IMG/VR virus record: IMGVR_UViG_3300005613_000298 | Location: 1 to 30,035 of that record | Direction: 5' to 3' (one strand) | Length of the DNA: 30,035 nt | DNA from: a virus | In this document: positions 25,352 through 29,961 of the stretch, piece after piece | Position numbering within the stretch: the stretch's first letter is position 1 | How the letters are laid out: each line of letters starts with the position of its first letter | Translations under genes and position numbers: made by a program | The notes under the pieces: model-generated | Told to the model about the DNA's origin: nothing | The model's input: only the letters and a program-made list of their open reading frames with translations | The model's database searches: none

Positions 25352-25357
25352 ATTATA
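25352..25357 (-). promoter_or_regulatory. Consensus -10 placing ATG at +1 (leaderless)
   Basis: Minus strand TATAAT occupies 25357-25352. The ATG of the large gene begins at 25345, six bases later, exactly where +1 is expected. No ribosome site precedes the ATG. The -35 region is poor. The element follows directly behind a minus-strand terminator. Confidence 0.5.
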
Positions 25358-25360
25358 CAC

Positions 25361-25385
25361 AAAAAAATGCCCTCCGAAGAGGGCA
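25361..25385 (-). terminator. Strong intrinsic terminator with C(UUCG)G loop
   Basis: On the minus strand: TGCCCTC stem (25385-25379), UUCG loop, GAGGGCA (25374-25368), then seven T residues (25367-25361). The 7-bp stem closed by C-UUCG-G is very stable. It ends the small-gene operon that comes from 27128 and isolates the two virion-type genes downstream. Confidence 0.85.
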
Positions 25386-25469
25386 AGAGAAAGTTTTGAA
25401 CGAGCTACCTAAAGGGGGAGAGAGATAAGCTCACTTCAATACTACTTCCTGATTGGTCTATTTGCAAGT

Positions 25470-25763
25470 TTATTCAACACGCCAAACACGGAAACATTGC
25501 TTTTTATAAGTATTTCCATCGTCTGACTTGGCATCTATGGTCACTGAACGCACTGCCATTTTATAATCTTTCTCACGAGAATAACGATAAACTTTATTTC
25601 GTAATGAGTTATCTGGTGGTGCTAGATAGCACCCATCCTCGTCTGGCTCAACTAAATGTGGTTCAAAATGATGACCAACTTTCATGTCATCGGGAAACTT
25701 TTCATACTTTACCTTTTTCCATGCATTGGGTAGGGGTATGCCATTGCTAACTTTATTTTTCAT
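25470..25763 (-). CDS. DUF7303-like small protein (paralogue A)
   Basis: 97 aa. N-GIPLPNAWKKVKYEKFPDDM, then MKVGHHFEPHLVEPDEDG, and a closing RSVTIDAKSDDG ... QCFRVWRVE. The order 'I-P-[LI]-x', 'M-[KE]-V-G-x-x-F', 'R-V-W-R' is shared with the 87-aa protein at 26680-26943 and matches a small family common in phage early regions (DUF7303 as I recall). Function unknown; may be DNA- or protein-binding. TTAGGAGC site. It is the last gene before the terminator at 25361-25385. Confidence 0.65.
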   Translation of the reverse strand: MKNKVSNGIPLPNAWKKVKYEKFPDDMKVGHHFEPHLVEPDEDGCYLAPPDNSLRNKVYRYSREKDYKMAVRSVTIDAKSDDGNTYKKQCFRVWRVE

Positions 25764-25774
25764 AATGCTCCTAA

Positions 25775-25933
25775 TTAATGAACACTGCTTGATTGTCTGC
25801 GATTGTATTCTTGAACCCCAGTTTCAACAGCGTGTTCTAAATCTTTCTCGGTTATCTCAGTTCCTCTTCGAGCCAAACTATTTAGCTCATGTAAAAAACC
25901 ATCAATGTTAATTGGTTGGTCGTTTATTTTCAT
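25775..25933 (-). CDS. 52-aa hypothetical protein
   Basis: Reads KINDQPINIDGFLHELNSLA, then RRGTEITEKDLEHAVETGVQ and ends EYNRRQSSSVH. A short helical protein with an acidic middle. ATG at 25933 lies 26 bases inside the end of the DUF1289-like gene; the stop is 11 bases before the next ATG, whose ribosome site it carries. No family recognised. Confidence 0.6.
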   Translation of the reverse strand: MKINDQPINIDGFLHELNSLARRGTEITEKDLEHAVETGVQEYNRRQSSSVH

Positions 25934-26243
25934 AACTCTTTCTCCATCTTATGTAGGCTCGTTTAACTAAACCTTCATCTAAATGAAACTTCATTGCTAT
26001 ACTTGAAAGCTTTTGCCTTGTCATATAGGGTCTGTTCCATTGTTCAATCTGCCAAAGTTTCTTTTTAGATTCCATACTTAATTCCTTAGGTATGTTCTTG
26101 GAAACAAACTCTGACCAAAAACTTTCTCTGTTCCAGCCCGTAATCATTTCTTGACTTCTGCCACAGCCAGAGCAAACAAGGGCTCCATATGTACAGTTGC
26201 ACACGCCAATACAAGGATTATCGTCCAGTGCCTCAGAACTCAT
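25908..26243 (-). CDS. DUF1289-like zinc-binding protein
   Basis: 111 aa from ATG 26243, chosen for the CAGGA site at the right distance; an upstream ATG at 26279 has none. The first 40 residues contain NPCIGVCNCTYGALVCSGCG, with C11, C15, C24 and C27 arranged as in DUF1289 (C-x3-C ... C-x2-C), followed by RSQEMITGW where the family has R-T-x-x-E-I-x-x-W. The C-terminal ~70 residues are basic and helical (VKRAYIRWRKSYENKRP), perhaps for DNA binding. Function unknown. Confidence 0.7.
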   Translation of the reverse strand: MSSEALDDNPCIGVCNCTYGALVCSGCGRSQEMITGWNRESFWSEFVSKNIPKELSMESKKKLWQIEQWNRPYMTRQKLSSIAMKFHLDEGLVKRAYIRWRKSYENKRPTN

Positions 26244-26361
26244 ATGAATCCTGTGGCTGTAAGATGTGGTGTTACTCATTTTGAAAATCTATACACTTAT
26301 ATGGAGATTTGTACTATGTCTGCAAAATGCCTTGATAGTAACACCACAAAATCTCATGTTC

Positions 26362-26385
26362 ATATCAACTAATATAATATCAACT
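26362..26385. repeat. Two direct ATATCAACT copies in an intergenic region
   Basis: ATATCAACT at 26362-26370 and 26377-26385, 15 bases apart, in the 141-base gap before the DUF1289-like gene (26244-26384). On the minus strand they read AGTTGATAT. Spacing of about 1.5 helical turns. They could be operator half-sites or promoter parts. Confidence 0.4.
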
Positions 26386-26567
26386 CAATCTAATAATTCA
26401 AGTATTTGTTCTAATACAAACCTATCATCAGATAACATCTGTTTAGCTGAATTGCTGTCATAAGATATGTGATTTTCTGCTCTGGAATCGTTGTGTGCGT
26501 TAAAGCTATCGTGCATAGATAAACGCTTAGTAACCAATTCTTTTATTTCGCTAGTAACAGTTTTCAT
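26385..26567 (-). CDS. 60-aa hypothetical protein
   Basis: Starts KTVTSEIKELVTKRLSMHDS, ends DDRFVLEQILELLD; polar and helical, no known motif. A near-perfect GGAGGAAG site lies directly upstream and the start overlaps the previous stop (ATGA). Probably an early host-interaction or regulatory protein, as short genes in this position usually are; that is context only. Confidence 0.65.
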   Translation of the reverse strand: MKTVTSEIKELVTKRLSMHDSFNAHNDSRAENHISYDSNSAKQMLSDDRFVLEQILELLD

Positions 26568-26683
26568 TCTGCTTCCTCCAATTTTTTATTAGCATACTCC
26601 CAAGCATCTTCATCTGACAAGCCCATAAGTTTGCCATCTAAGTACATACTTTCTAAAAAGTAAGCAGTATGTTCGCAACTCAT
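26564..26683 (-). CDS. 39-aa acidic hypothetical protein
   Basis: Reads SCEHTAYFLESMYLDGKLMG then LSDEDAWEYANKKLEEAE. Both ends are joined to neighbours by ATGA overlaps (26683-26680 and 26567-26564), strong support for a micro-gene. The end contains the GGAGGAAG site of the next gene. The L-S-D-E-D-A-W-E-Y-A-N motif recurs in small proteins of related phages. Confidence 0.6.
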   Translation of the reverse strand: MSCEHTAYFLESMYLDGKLMGLSDEDAWEYANKKLEEAE

Positions 26684-26943
26684 ATCTTACGCCAAACTCT
26701 TATCTTCTTAGGCTCTCCTACCAAAGTTCTGGTGATGTAACGCCTATTAAGTAAATCCCCATCTCTATCCCAATTGTAAATATTTGAGATTTGGTAACGG
26801 GTTGTTGTAACTTTCTTCTCGCCTTCAACAACAAAACTATCGCCCACTTCCATTTGTGCTAAAGTTTCTCTCACCTCAGCAACAAATTCTGGCAACTCTC
26901 TTTTGCCTGTAATGGGGACATCTTTCTCTATTCTTAATCCCAT
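26680..26943 (-). CDS. DUF7303-like small protein (paralogue B)
   Basis: 87 aa. GLRIEKDVPITGKRELPEF, then LAQMEVGDSFVVEGE, a basic YQISNIYNWDRDGDLLNRRY segment and the end KKIRVWRKI. Shares its three-part layout with the 97-aa protein at 25470-25763. It begins by TAATG overlap with the preceding gene and ends by ATGA overlap with the following one. Function unknown. Confidence 0.65.
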   Translation of the reverse strand: MGLRIEKDVPITGKRELPEFVAEVRETLAQMEVGDSFVVEGEKKVTTTRYQISNIYNWDRDGDLLNRRYITRTLVGEPKKIRVWRKI

Positions 26944-27128
26944 TAGTTTTCCTGTAATACATCTTTGACAAACTTTAATGTTTGTTTGTCGTTTAAGTTA
27001 TGAGTTTGCATCAACATACGCAATGACACTCGGACATCTTGCTCGGCCAATTCTTTTGCTAATTGGTCGGTATTGTTTGTGTCTAATAAAGCATTAGACA
27101 ACGCTAGGTTATAAGTTTCCTTATCCAT
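26943..27128 (-). CDS. 61-aa hypothetical protein, first gene of the small-gene operon
   Basis: Starts at ATG 27128 (DKETYNLALSNALLDTNNTD), where CAAGGAG stands 8 bases upstream; the longer frame to 27182 would read through the promoter region. Mostly helical: QLAKELAEQDVRVSLRMLMQ and LNDKQTLKFVKDVLQEN. No family known. It leads a string of seven small genes that runs to the terminator at 25361. Confidence 0.65.
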   Translation of the reverse strand: MDKETYNLALSNALLDTNNTDQLAKELAEQDVRVSLRMLMQTHNLNDKQTLKFVKDVLQEN

Positions 27129-27379
27129 ATTTATAACTCCTTGGGTATAACTATATATGCATATCATAATGAAGTCAAACATTGCAAAACAAAGTAAACA
27201 AGTAAAAGATTTGCAAACTTATCACACAATTGACACCTTATCGTCACATAACTATGTAATAATATAAGCAGGATATAATCCTCGCACCCGAAAGGCGTAA
27301 AGCGTTACACAAAGTGGTACACACACCAAGACTGATGGCGAAGTGGTTGCATAAGGTCAAAGAAAATTAAGGAGATGCA
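27129..27379. promoter_or_regulatory. Divergent control region with palindrome, TTGACA and TATAAT
   Basis: 251 bases without a gene between the minus small-gene operon and the plus zincin gene. Visible items: a perfect 10-bp palindrome ATATGCATAT at 27155-27164; a consensus TTGACA at 27230-27235; a consensus TATAAT at 27274-27279 inside a small inverted repeat (AGGAT/ATCCT, 27270-27282). If transcription starts near 27286, the zincin message has a ~95-base G- and A-rich leader with short hairpins, e.g. GTAA/TTAC at 27297-27308. TTGACA and TATAAT are too far apart (38 bases) to form one promoter. Confidence 0.5.
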
Positions 27380-27994
27380 ATGAACATTGTAAAAAATAAC
27401 ACACACTTCAATTCGCAAGAATTAAAATCTCTGTTTTGCGTGATACATAATCACATTGCAAAACATCATAAACTAGGAAAACTCAAGGGTTGGAATATTC
27501 TTAATGTTTTTCTAGCAAACAAAGTGAAAGGTAGATTACATTCTGGTTGTGCTTATGTCGGCTACTCAAATATGCTGTATGGCTTGAAAAAAGAAGGCTG
27601 GAATATGTATTTATCAATAAATCGTAAAGAAAGCATTGATGAAATTATTCAGTTGTTTGGCCATGAGCTTTATCACAGCTACGGCTTTAACCATAAAGAC
27701 TACCCTGATGCGAAGGTACTCTTTGTCGGTTGGGAAGTTGATAGGATTAAAGCTAAGTTTGGTAAAGAGCTCACAGTTAAACCTGAGCCTAAGAAAAGAC
27801 TAAAACCTGTAAATACTATTTGGAAACAGATTGATGATTTTCATGCTTCAACAACAAGGTATGAAATCGTGAAGTCACCTGTTGATGATTGGTATATCTA
27901 TGATATTGATGAGGACAATATTATAGATTATTGCACCTATCCAAAAGAAGCATTGGAATATGCAAAATGGTTAGAATCAGAAAGTAAATCATAA
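27380..27994 (+). CDS. Small zincin-type metalloprotease
   Basis: 204 aa. H95-E96-L-Y-H99-S-Y-G102-F-N-H105 is a full HExxHxxGxxH zinc site, as in metzincins; here the protein is much smaller than secreted metzincins and has no signal peptide, so it is likely cytoplasmic. The preceding NRKESIDEIIQLFG helix supplies the motif. The C-terminal ~60 residues (RYEIVKSPVDDWYIYDIDED ... CTYPKEALEYAKWLE) form a separate acidic beta/helix domain. Substrate unknown: a host protein or a virion precursor. AAGGAG site. It is alone between a control region and a strong terminator. Confidence 0.7.
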   Translation: MNIVKNNTHFNSQELKSLFCVIHNHIAKHHKLGKLKGWNILNVFLANKVKGRLHSGCAYVGYSNMLYGLKKEGWNMYLSINRKESIDEIIQLFGHELYHSYGFNHKDYPDAKVLFVGWEVDRIKAKFGKELTVKPEPKKRLKPVNTIWKQIDDFHASTTRYEIVKSPVDDWYIYDIDEDNIIDYCTYPKEALEYAKWLESESKS

Positions 27995-28000
27995 CCACAA

Positions 28001-28027
28001 GAGGGGGCTTCGTGCCCCCTTTTTTTT
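28001..28027 (+). terminator. Strong intrinsic terminator
   Basis: AGGGGGC (28002-28008), loop TTCGT, GCCCCCT (28014-28020), then a run of T to 28027. The hairpin begins seven bases after the zincin stop. Full stem of 7 bp with five G-C pairs in a row. Confidence 0.92.
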
Positions 28028-28101
28028 GACTTTTGTCACAGACTTTTGTCATGGGGAAAACCACTGTACATGGGCTTTTGGCAAGATTTAGGCTTTTGTC
28101 A
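28028..28101 (+). repeat. Four 11-bp GRCTTTTGKCA iterons
   Basis: Copies at 28028-28038 and 28041-28051 (GACTTTTGTCA), 28073-28083 (GGCTTTTGGCA) and 28091-28101 (GGCTTTTGTCA), all in the same direction. The first, with the T before it, is also a perfect inverted repeat TGAC-TTTT-GTCA. They lie between a terminator and the small terminase transcription unit, so they may be terminase-recognition (pac/cos) sites, replication iterons or repressor operators. Confidence 0.7.
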
Positions 28102-28123
28102 CACTTTCTTAATTTCTATAAAA

Positions 28124-28132
28124 TGTTATACT
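28124..28132 (+). promoter_or_regulatory. Extended -10 candidate (TGTTATACT)
   Basis: TGn followed by TATACT, the same hexamer as the sites at 8121 and 20170; no convincing -35. It lies 23 bases beyond the last iteron. The transcript would begin near 28139 and contain a possible long-range 6-bp pair CAGACT (28156-28161) with AGTCTG (28216-28221). Confidence 0.4.
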
Positions 28133-28250
28133 AACCAAATAAGAAGCAACTAGAGCAGACTTTAAGATTGGTCAGCTCACATAAAAACACCCTAAAAGAG
28201 AAGTAAAGGTGACATAGTCTGTAACATTAATTTATTTTTAGTCAAAAATA

Positions 28251-28259
28251 TGATAAAAT
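28251..28259 (+). promoter_or_regulatory. Extended -10 candidate (TGATAAAAT) for the structured RNA
   Basis: TGA plus TAAAAT (five of six consensus bases). Expected +1 is 28265-28267, coinciding with the first base of the closing stem of the RNA candidate at 28265. Confidence 0.45.
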
Positions 28260-28264
28260 CTGCC

Positions 28265-28356
28265 GTGAACTTAAGTTGCTTTGGCAACAGATTCAATCTA
28301 ACGATTGACTCAAGTTGCCTCTAGTTCACTCCCCCCGTAAGGGGGAATCATCTTTT
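28265..28356 (+). ncRNA. Candidate structured small RNA
   Basis: A 7-bp closing stem GTGAACT (28265-28271) / AGTTCAC (28323-28329) holds an inner stem GGCAAC (28283-28288) / GTTGCC (28314-28319) and a 6-bp hairpin TCAATC (28293-28298) / GATTGA (28303-28308). A second GTTGC (28275-28279) could instead pair with GCAAC (28284-28288), so two folds exclude each other. A G-C hairpin CCCCC-GTAA-GGGGG (28332-28345) with a T-rich stretch (AATCATCTTTT) follows, as a terminator would. No protein-coding frame is convincing here. No RNA family recognised; tRNA is ruled out by length and lack of a T-loop. Confidence 0.5.
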
Positions 28357-28371
28357 ATCACCCAAGGGTGA

Positions 28372-28400
28372 TTGCGAAAGGGGAGAAGTTTATCTATAAT
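28372..28400 (+). promoter_or_regulatory. Sigma70-like promoter placing ATG at +1 (leaderless)
   Basis: TTGCGA (28372-28377), 17-base spacer, TATAAT (28395-28400). ATG 28407 starts six bases after the -10, at the expected +1, and has no ribosome site. A hairpin ATCACC-CAAG-GGTGAT (28357-28372) borders the -35. Confidence 0.6.
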
Positions 28401-28406
28401 CATTTC

Positions 28407-28589
28407 ATGCCAAGAAAACACCTTAGTAGAGCCTCAGAAGTATATTGGGCTCAAGAAGCTGTTAAGAATAGAGAAAAATATCCTACTATTGCTGAAGCAG
28501 TAGATATGTTAGAATCAGTGTTCGGTCAAGTAACTGTGATGAGAATTAAACATGGCAAGAGAAAAAGTCCTAAGTCCCAAACAAGTTAA
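28407..28589 (+). CDS. 60-aa basic protein upstream of small terminase
   Basis: Start at ATG 28407 (PRKHLSRASEVYWAQEAVKN) rather than the GTG at 28368, because a consensus promoter would begin the message at 28407. Helical, basic ends (RIKHGKRKSPKSQTS). The middle EKYPTIAEAVDMLESVFGQV may be a small helix-turn-helix-like unit; not assigned. Overlaps the small terminase gene by 38 bases in another frame, so it is probably co-expressed and may assist DNA recognition. Confidence 0.6.
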   Translation: MPRKHLSRASEVYWAQEAVKNREKYPTIAEAVDMLESVFGQVTVMRIKHGKRKSPKSQTS

Positions 28590-29028
28590 GTTTATCGATT
28601 TTTATATGCAAGGCTTCACGCAAAGTGAAAGTGCGTTTCGTGCTGGGTTAGGCACATCTAAGAATTCAGCTAAGGTGTATGCCAATCAGTTGATGAATAA
28701 ACCAGAATACATTCATGTCCAAGATGAGATTAAAAGACGACAGATGGAAGCATTGGAAAATGCTGGGGTCTCTTTGGAAACTCATATCAAAAGTTTAAAG
28801 AGTATTAGGGATAGAGCCTTGTCGGATAAAAACTATTCGTCTGCTGTTAAGAGTGAAGAATTAATCGGTAGGGTTAGCAACTTGTATCAGACTCAGACTA
28901 AGACCACAATTGAACACATACATTCATTAGACCTTGAATCCACTAAGGCTAAGATACTTGAATTGCAAAAGAAGTTGTCGCCTTATTTAGAAGGTGAGGT
29001 TGTCGAAGCTGACATCAATCCTCAGTAA
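28552..29028 (+). CDS. terS: Terminase small subunit (Terminase_2-like)
   Basis: 158 aa. N-terminal helix-turn-helix region LSPKQVKFIDFYMQGFTQSE, then SAFRAGLGTSKNSAKVYANQ and LMNKPEYIHVQDEIKRRQME, the classic Terminase_2 order in which the phage DNA site is bound. A central helical oligomerisation part and a C-terminal acidic end (LEGEVVEADINPQ) for contact with the large subunit complete it. The large subunit is not next to it: the following genes are on the opposite strand, so it must lie outside the window. Confidence 0.85.
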   Translation: MAREKVLSPKQVKFIDFYMQGFTQSESAFRAGLGTSKNSAKVYANQLMNKPEYIHVQDEIKRRQMEALENAGVSLETHIKSLKSIRDRALSDKNYSSAVKSEELIGRVSNLYQTQTKTTIEHIHSLDLESTKAKILELQKKLSPYLEGEVVEADINPQ

Positions 29029-29089
29029 ACTTAATCCAATAATAGATTATCACTCCAAGAATGGTTAGGGCTAAAGGTATATAACTCAA
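29015..29089 (-). CDS. 24-aa membrane micro-peptide (tentative)
   Basis: TTG start at 29089 overlapping the previous TGA (TTGA), with GGAG five bases upstream. Reads SYIPLALTILGVIIYYWIK then FTED: one hydrophobic span. The end overlaps the small terminase stop on the other strand by 14 bases. Non-ATG start and small size keep confidence low. Confidence 0.35.
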   Translation of the reverse strand: MSYIPLALTILGVIIYYWIKFTED

Positions 29090-29199
29090 AGTTGCTCCAT
29101 TTTATCTTGATAGAATTGCTTGTTGGAATGGAGTAGCACACACGCAGTTATGAAAAACACACATATAAAGGAGATTAGCGTGTATGCTATCCAAATCAT
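29086..29199 (-). CDS. 37-aa single-span membrane micro-protein
   Basis: Reads IWIAYTLISFICVFFITACV, then LLHSNKQFYQDKMEQL: an N-terminal span and a charged tail. Upstream TGAGGCG, which contains the stop of the preceding micro-gene, can serve as ribosome site. No family known. Confidence 0.5.
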   Translation of the reverse strand: MIWIAYTLISFICVFFITACVLLHSNKQFYQDKMEQL

Positions 29200-29210
29200 T
29201 CAAAGTCGCC

Positions 29211-29300
29211 TCATTGGTAGTATTGGTAAATTACCACAGCAATGATATAAATAAAAATGATAGTGAAGTATAACTTTTCGTAATCTATCTTCTTTTTCAT
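29211..29300 (-). CDS. 29-aa single-span membrane micro-protein
   Basis: Reads KKKIDYEKLYFTIIFIYIIA, then VVIYQYYQ: basic N-terminus, then one span, suggesting N-in orientation. ATG at 29300 overlaps the previous TGA (ATGA). The stop TGA is part of the next gene's TGAGG ribosome site. Confidence 0.5.
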   Translation of the reverse strand: MKKKIDYEKLYFTIIFIYIIAVVIYQYYQ

Positions 29301-29410
29301 TGCCAACAACTTATATCTGGTGGGTCGCCACCATCGTCAAAAAAAGCTAAGACCACAATAGCTATGCCTAATATCGCAATAGCTAAAATAATATTATCTT
29401 CAAACATCAT
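29297..29410 (-). CDS. 37-aa single-span membrane micro-protein
   Basis: Starts at the double ATG 29410/29407 behind AAGGAAAAAG; the longer frame to 29533 is antisense-like noise. Reads MFEDNIILAIAILGIAIVVL then AFFDDGGDPPDISCWQ: one span, then an acidic end. Start and stop both sit in ATGA overlaps with neighbours. Confidence 0.6.
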   Translation of the reverse strand: MMFEDNIILAIAILGIAIVVLAFFDDGGDPPDISCWQ

Positions 29411-29595
29411 TTCTTTTTCCTTGTTAATAATCTGTGCAAAATCCAATAGGTTAAGACTAAAGCTGCTACAGCACTTAAAGATACTAAAAGATGAAAAGCT
29501 AAATAAGCTAAGTCGTCTAAAGTGTTTTGCCAAGATTGGTAAGTCGCCATATCCATAGAGCCACTGTAGACCAAGCGTTCTAAATGTCCATTCAT
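29407..29595 (-). CDS. 62-aa single-span membrane protein
   Basis: N-terminus NGHLERLVYSGSMDMATYQS (outside or peripheral), span at about residues 33-54 (AFHLLVSLSAVAALVLTYWI), basic end LHRLLTRKKK consistent with the C-terminus inside. ATG overlaps the previous stop (ATGA). No family known. Confidence 0.65.
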   Translation of the reverse strand: MNGHLERLVYSGSMDMATYQSWQNTLDDLAYLAFHLLVSLSAVAALVLTYWILHRLLTRKKK

Positions 29596-29789
29596 GTTTT
29601 ATCCTTACCTAGCCAAGCATTGGTTTCCATTACTTTAACACATTTATAGCAGTAGTTACCTTGCATATCCTCATCACCGATAAATGGGTTGGTCATGCCT
29701 TCAATGTTCCAAGCAATCTCATCGTGTAATAAAAACTTCTTATCGCATTTATCGCAAGTTCTATAATCGTCATAAGTTTCAGTTGCCAT
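29592..29789 (-). CDS. 65-aa zinc-ribbon protein
   Basis: RTCDKCDKKFLLHDEIAWNI followed by QGNYCYKCVKVMETNAW: two C-x2-C pairs (C12/C15 and C47/C50) about 30 residues apart, a typical zinc ribbon. AAGGAAAC site; overlaps the previous gene by 11 bases and the following by four. Probably nucleic-acid- or protein-binding; function not known. Confidence 0.7.
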   Translation of the reverse strand: MATETYDDYRTCDKCDKKFLLHDEIAWNIEGMTNPFIGDEDMQGNYCYKCVKVMETNAWLGKDKT

Positions 29790-29952
29790 TAGTTTCCTTG
29801 TTAAATTGAATTGGGTTGGATTCAGCAGTTATCATTTTATTAACAGCAATATTTATGCAAGTTGTGTTGTTTGGTAAGTTAAACACCTTGCAAACAGTTG
29901 TCCAATCGTCATCGTTTTTAAAATCTGATTCCCATAAAGTATGTTCAGTCAT
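29779..29952 (-). CDS. 57-aa hypothetical protein
   Basis: Reads TEHTLWESDFKNDDDWTTVC, then KVFNLPNNTTCINIAVNKMI and TAESNPIQFNKETNGN. Preceded by AAGGAGAA at ideal distance, so likely real. D/N-rich. Its last 11 bases overlap the zinc-ribbon gene. No family known. Confidence 0.6.
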   Translation of the reverse strand: MTEHTLWESDFKNDDDWTTVCKVFNLPNNTTCINIAVNKMITAESNPIQFNKETNGN

Positions 29953-29961
29953 CTTTTCTCC

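Noticed and set aside
27219-27228. DnaA-box-like TTATCACACA
   Set aside because: Does not match TTATNCACA (shifted by one base), and single; not enough for an origin call.
28265-28337. tRNA gene suggested by a 7-bp closing stem
   Set aside because: The stem encloses only 65 bases, the central hairpin has a 4-base loop instead of a 7-base anticodon loop, and no T-loop consensus follows.
29297-29533. 78-codon version of the 37-aa micro-gene
   Set aside because: The first 41 codons overlap the 62-aa gene in another frame and are Ser/Phe-rich; AAGGAAAAAG and the ATGA overlap point to the start at 29410.
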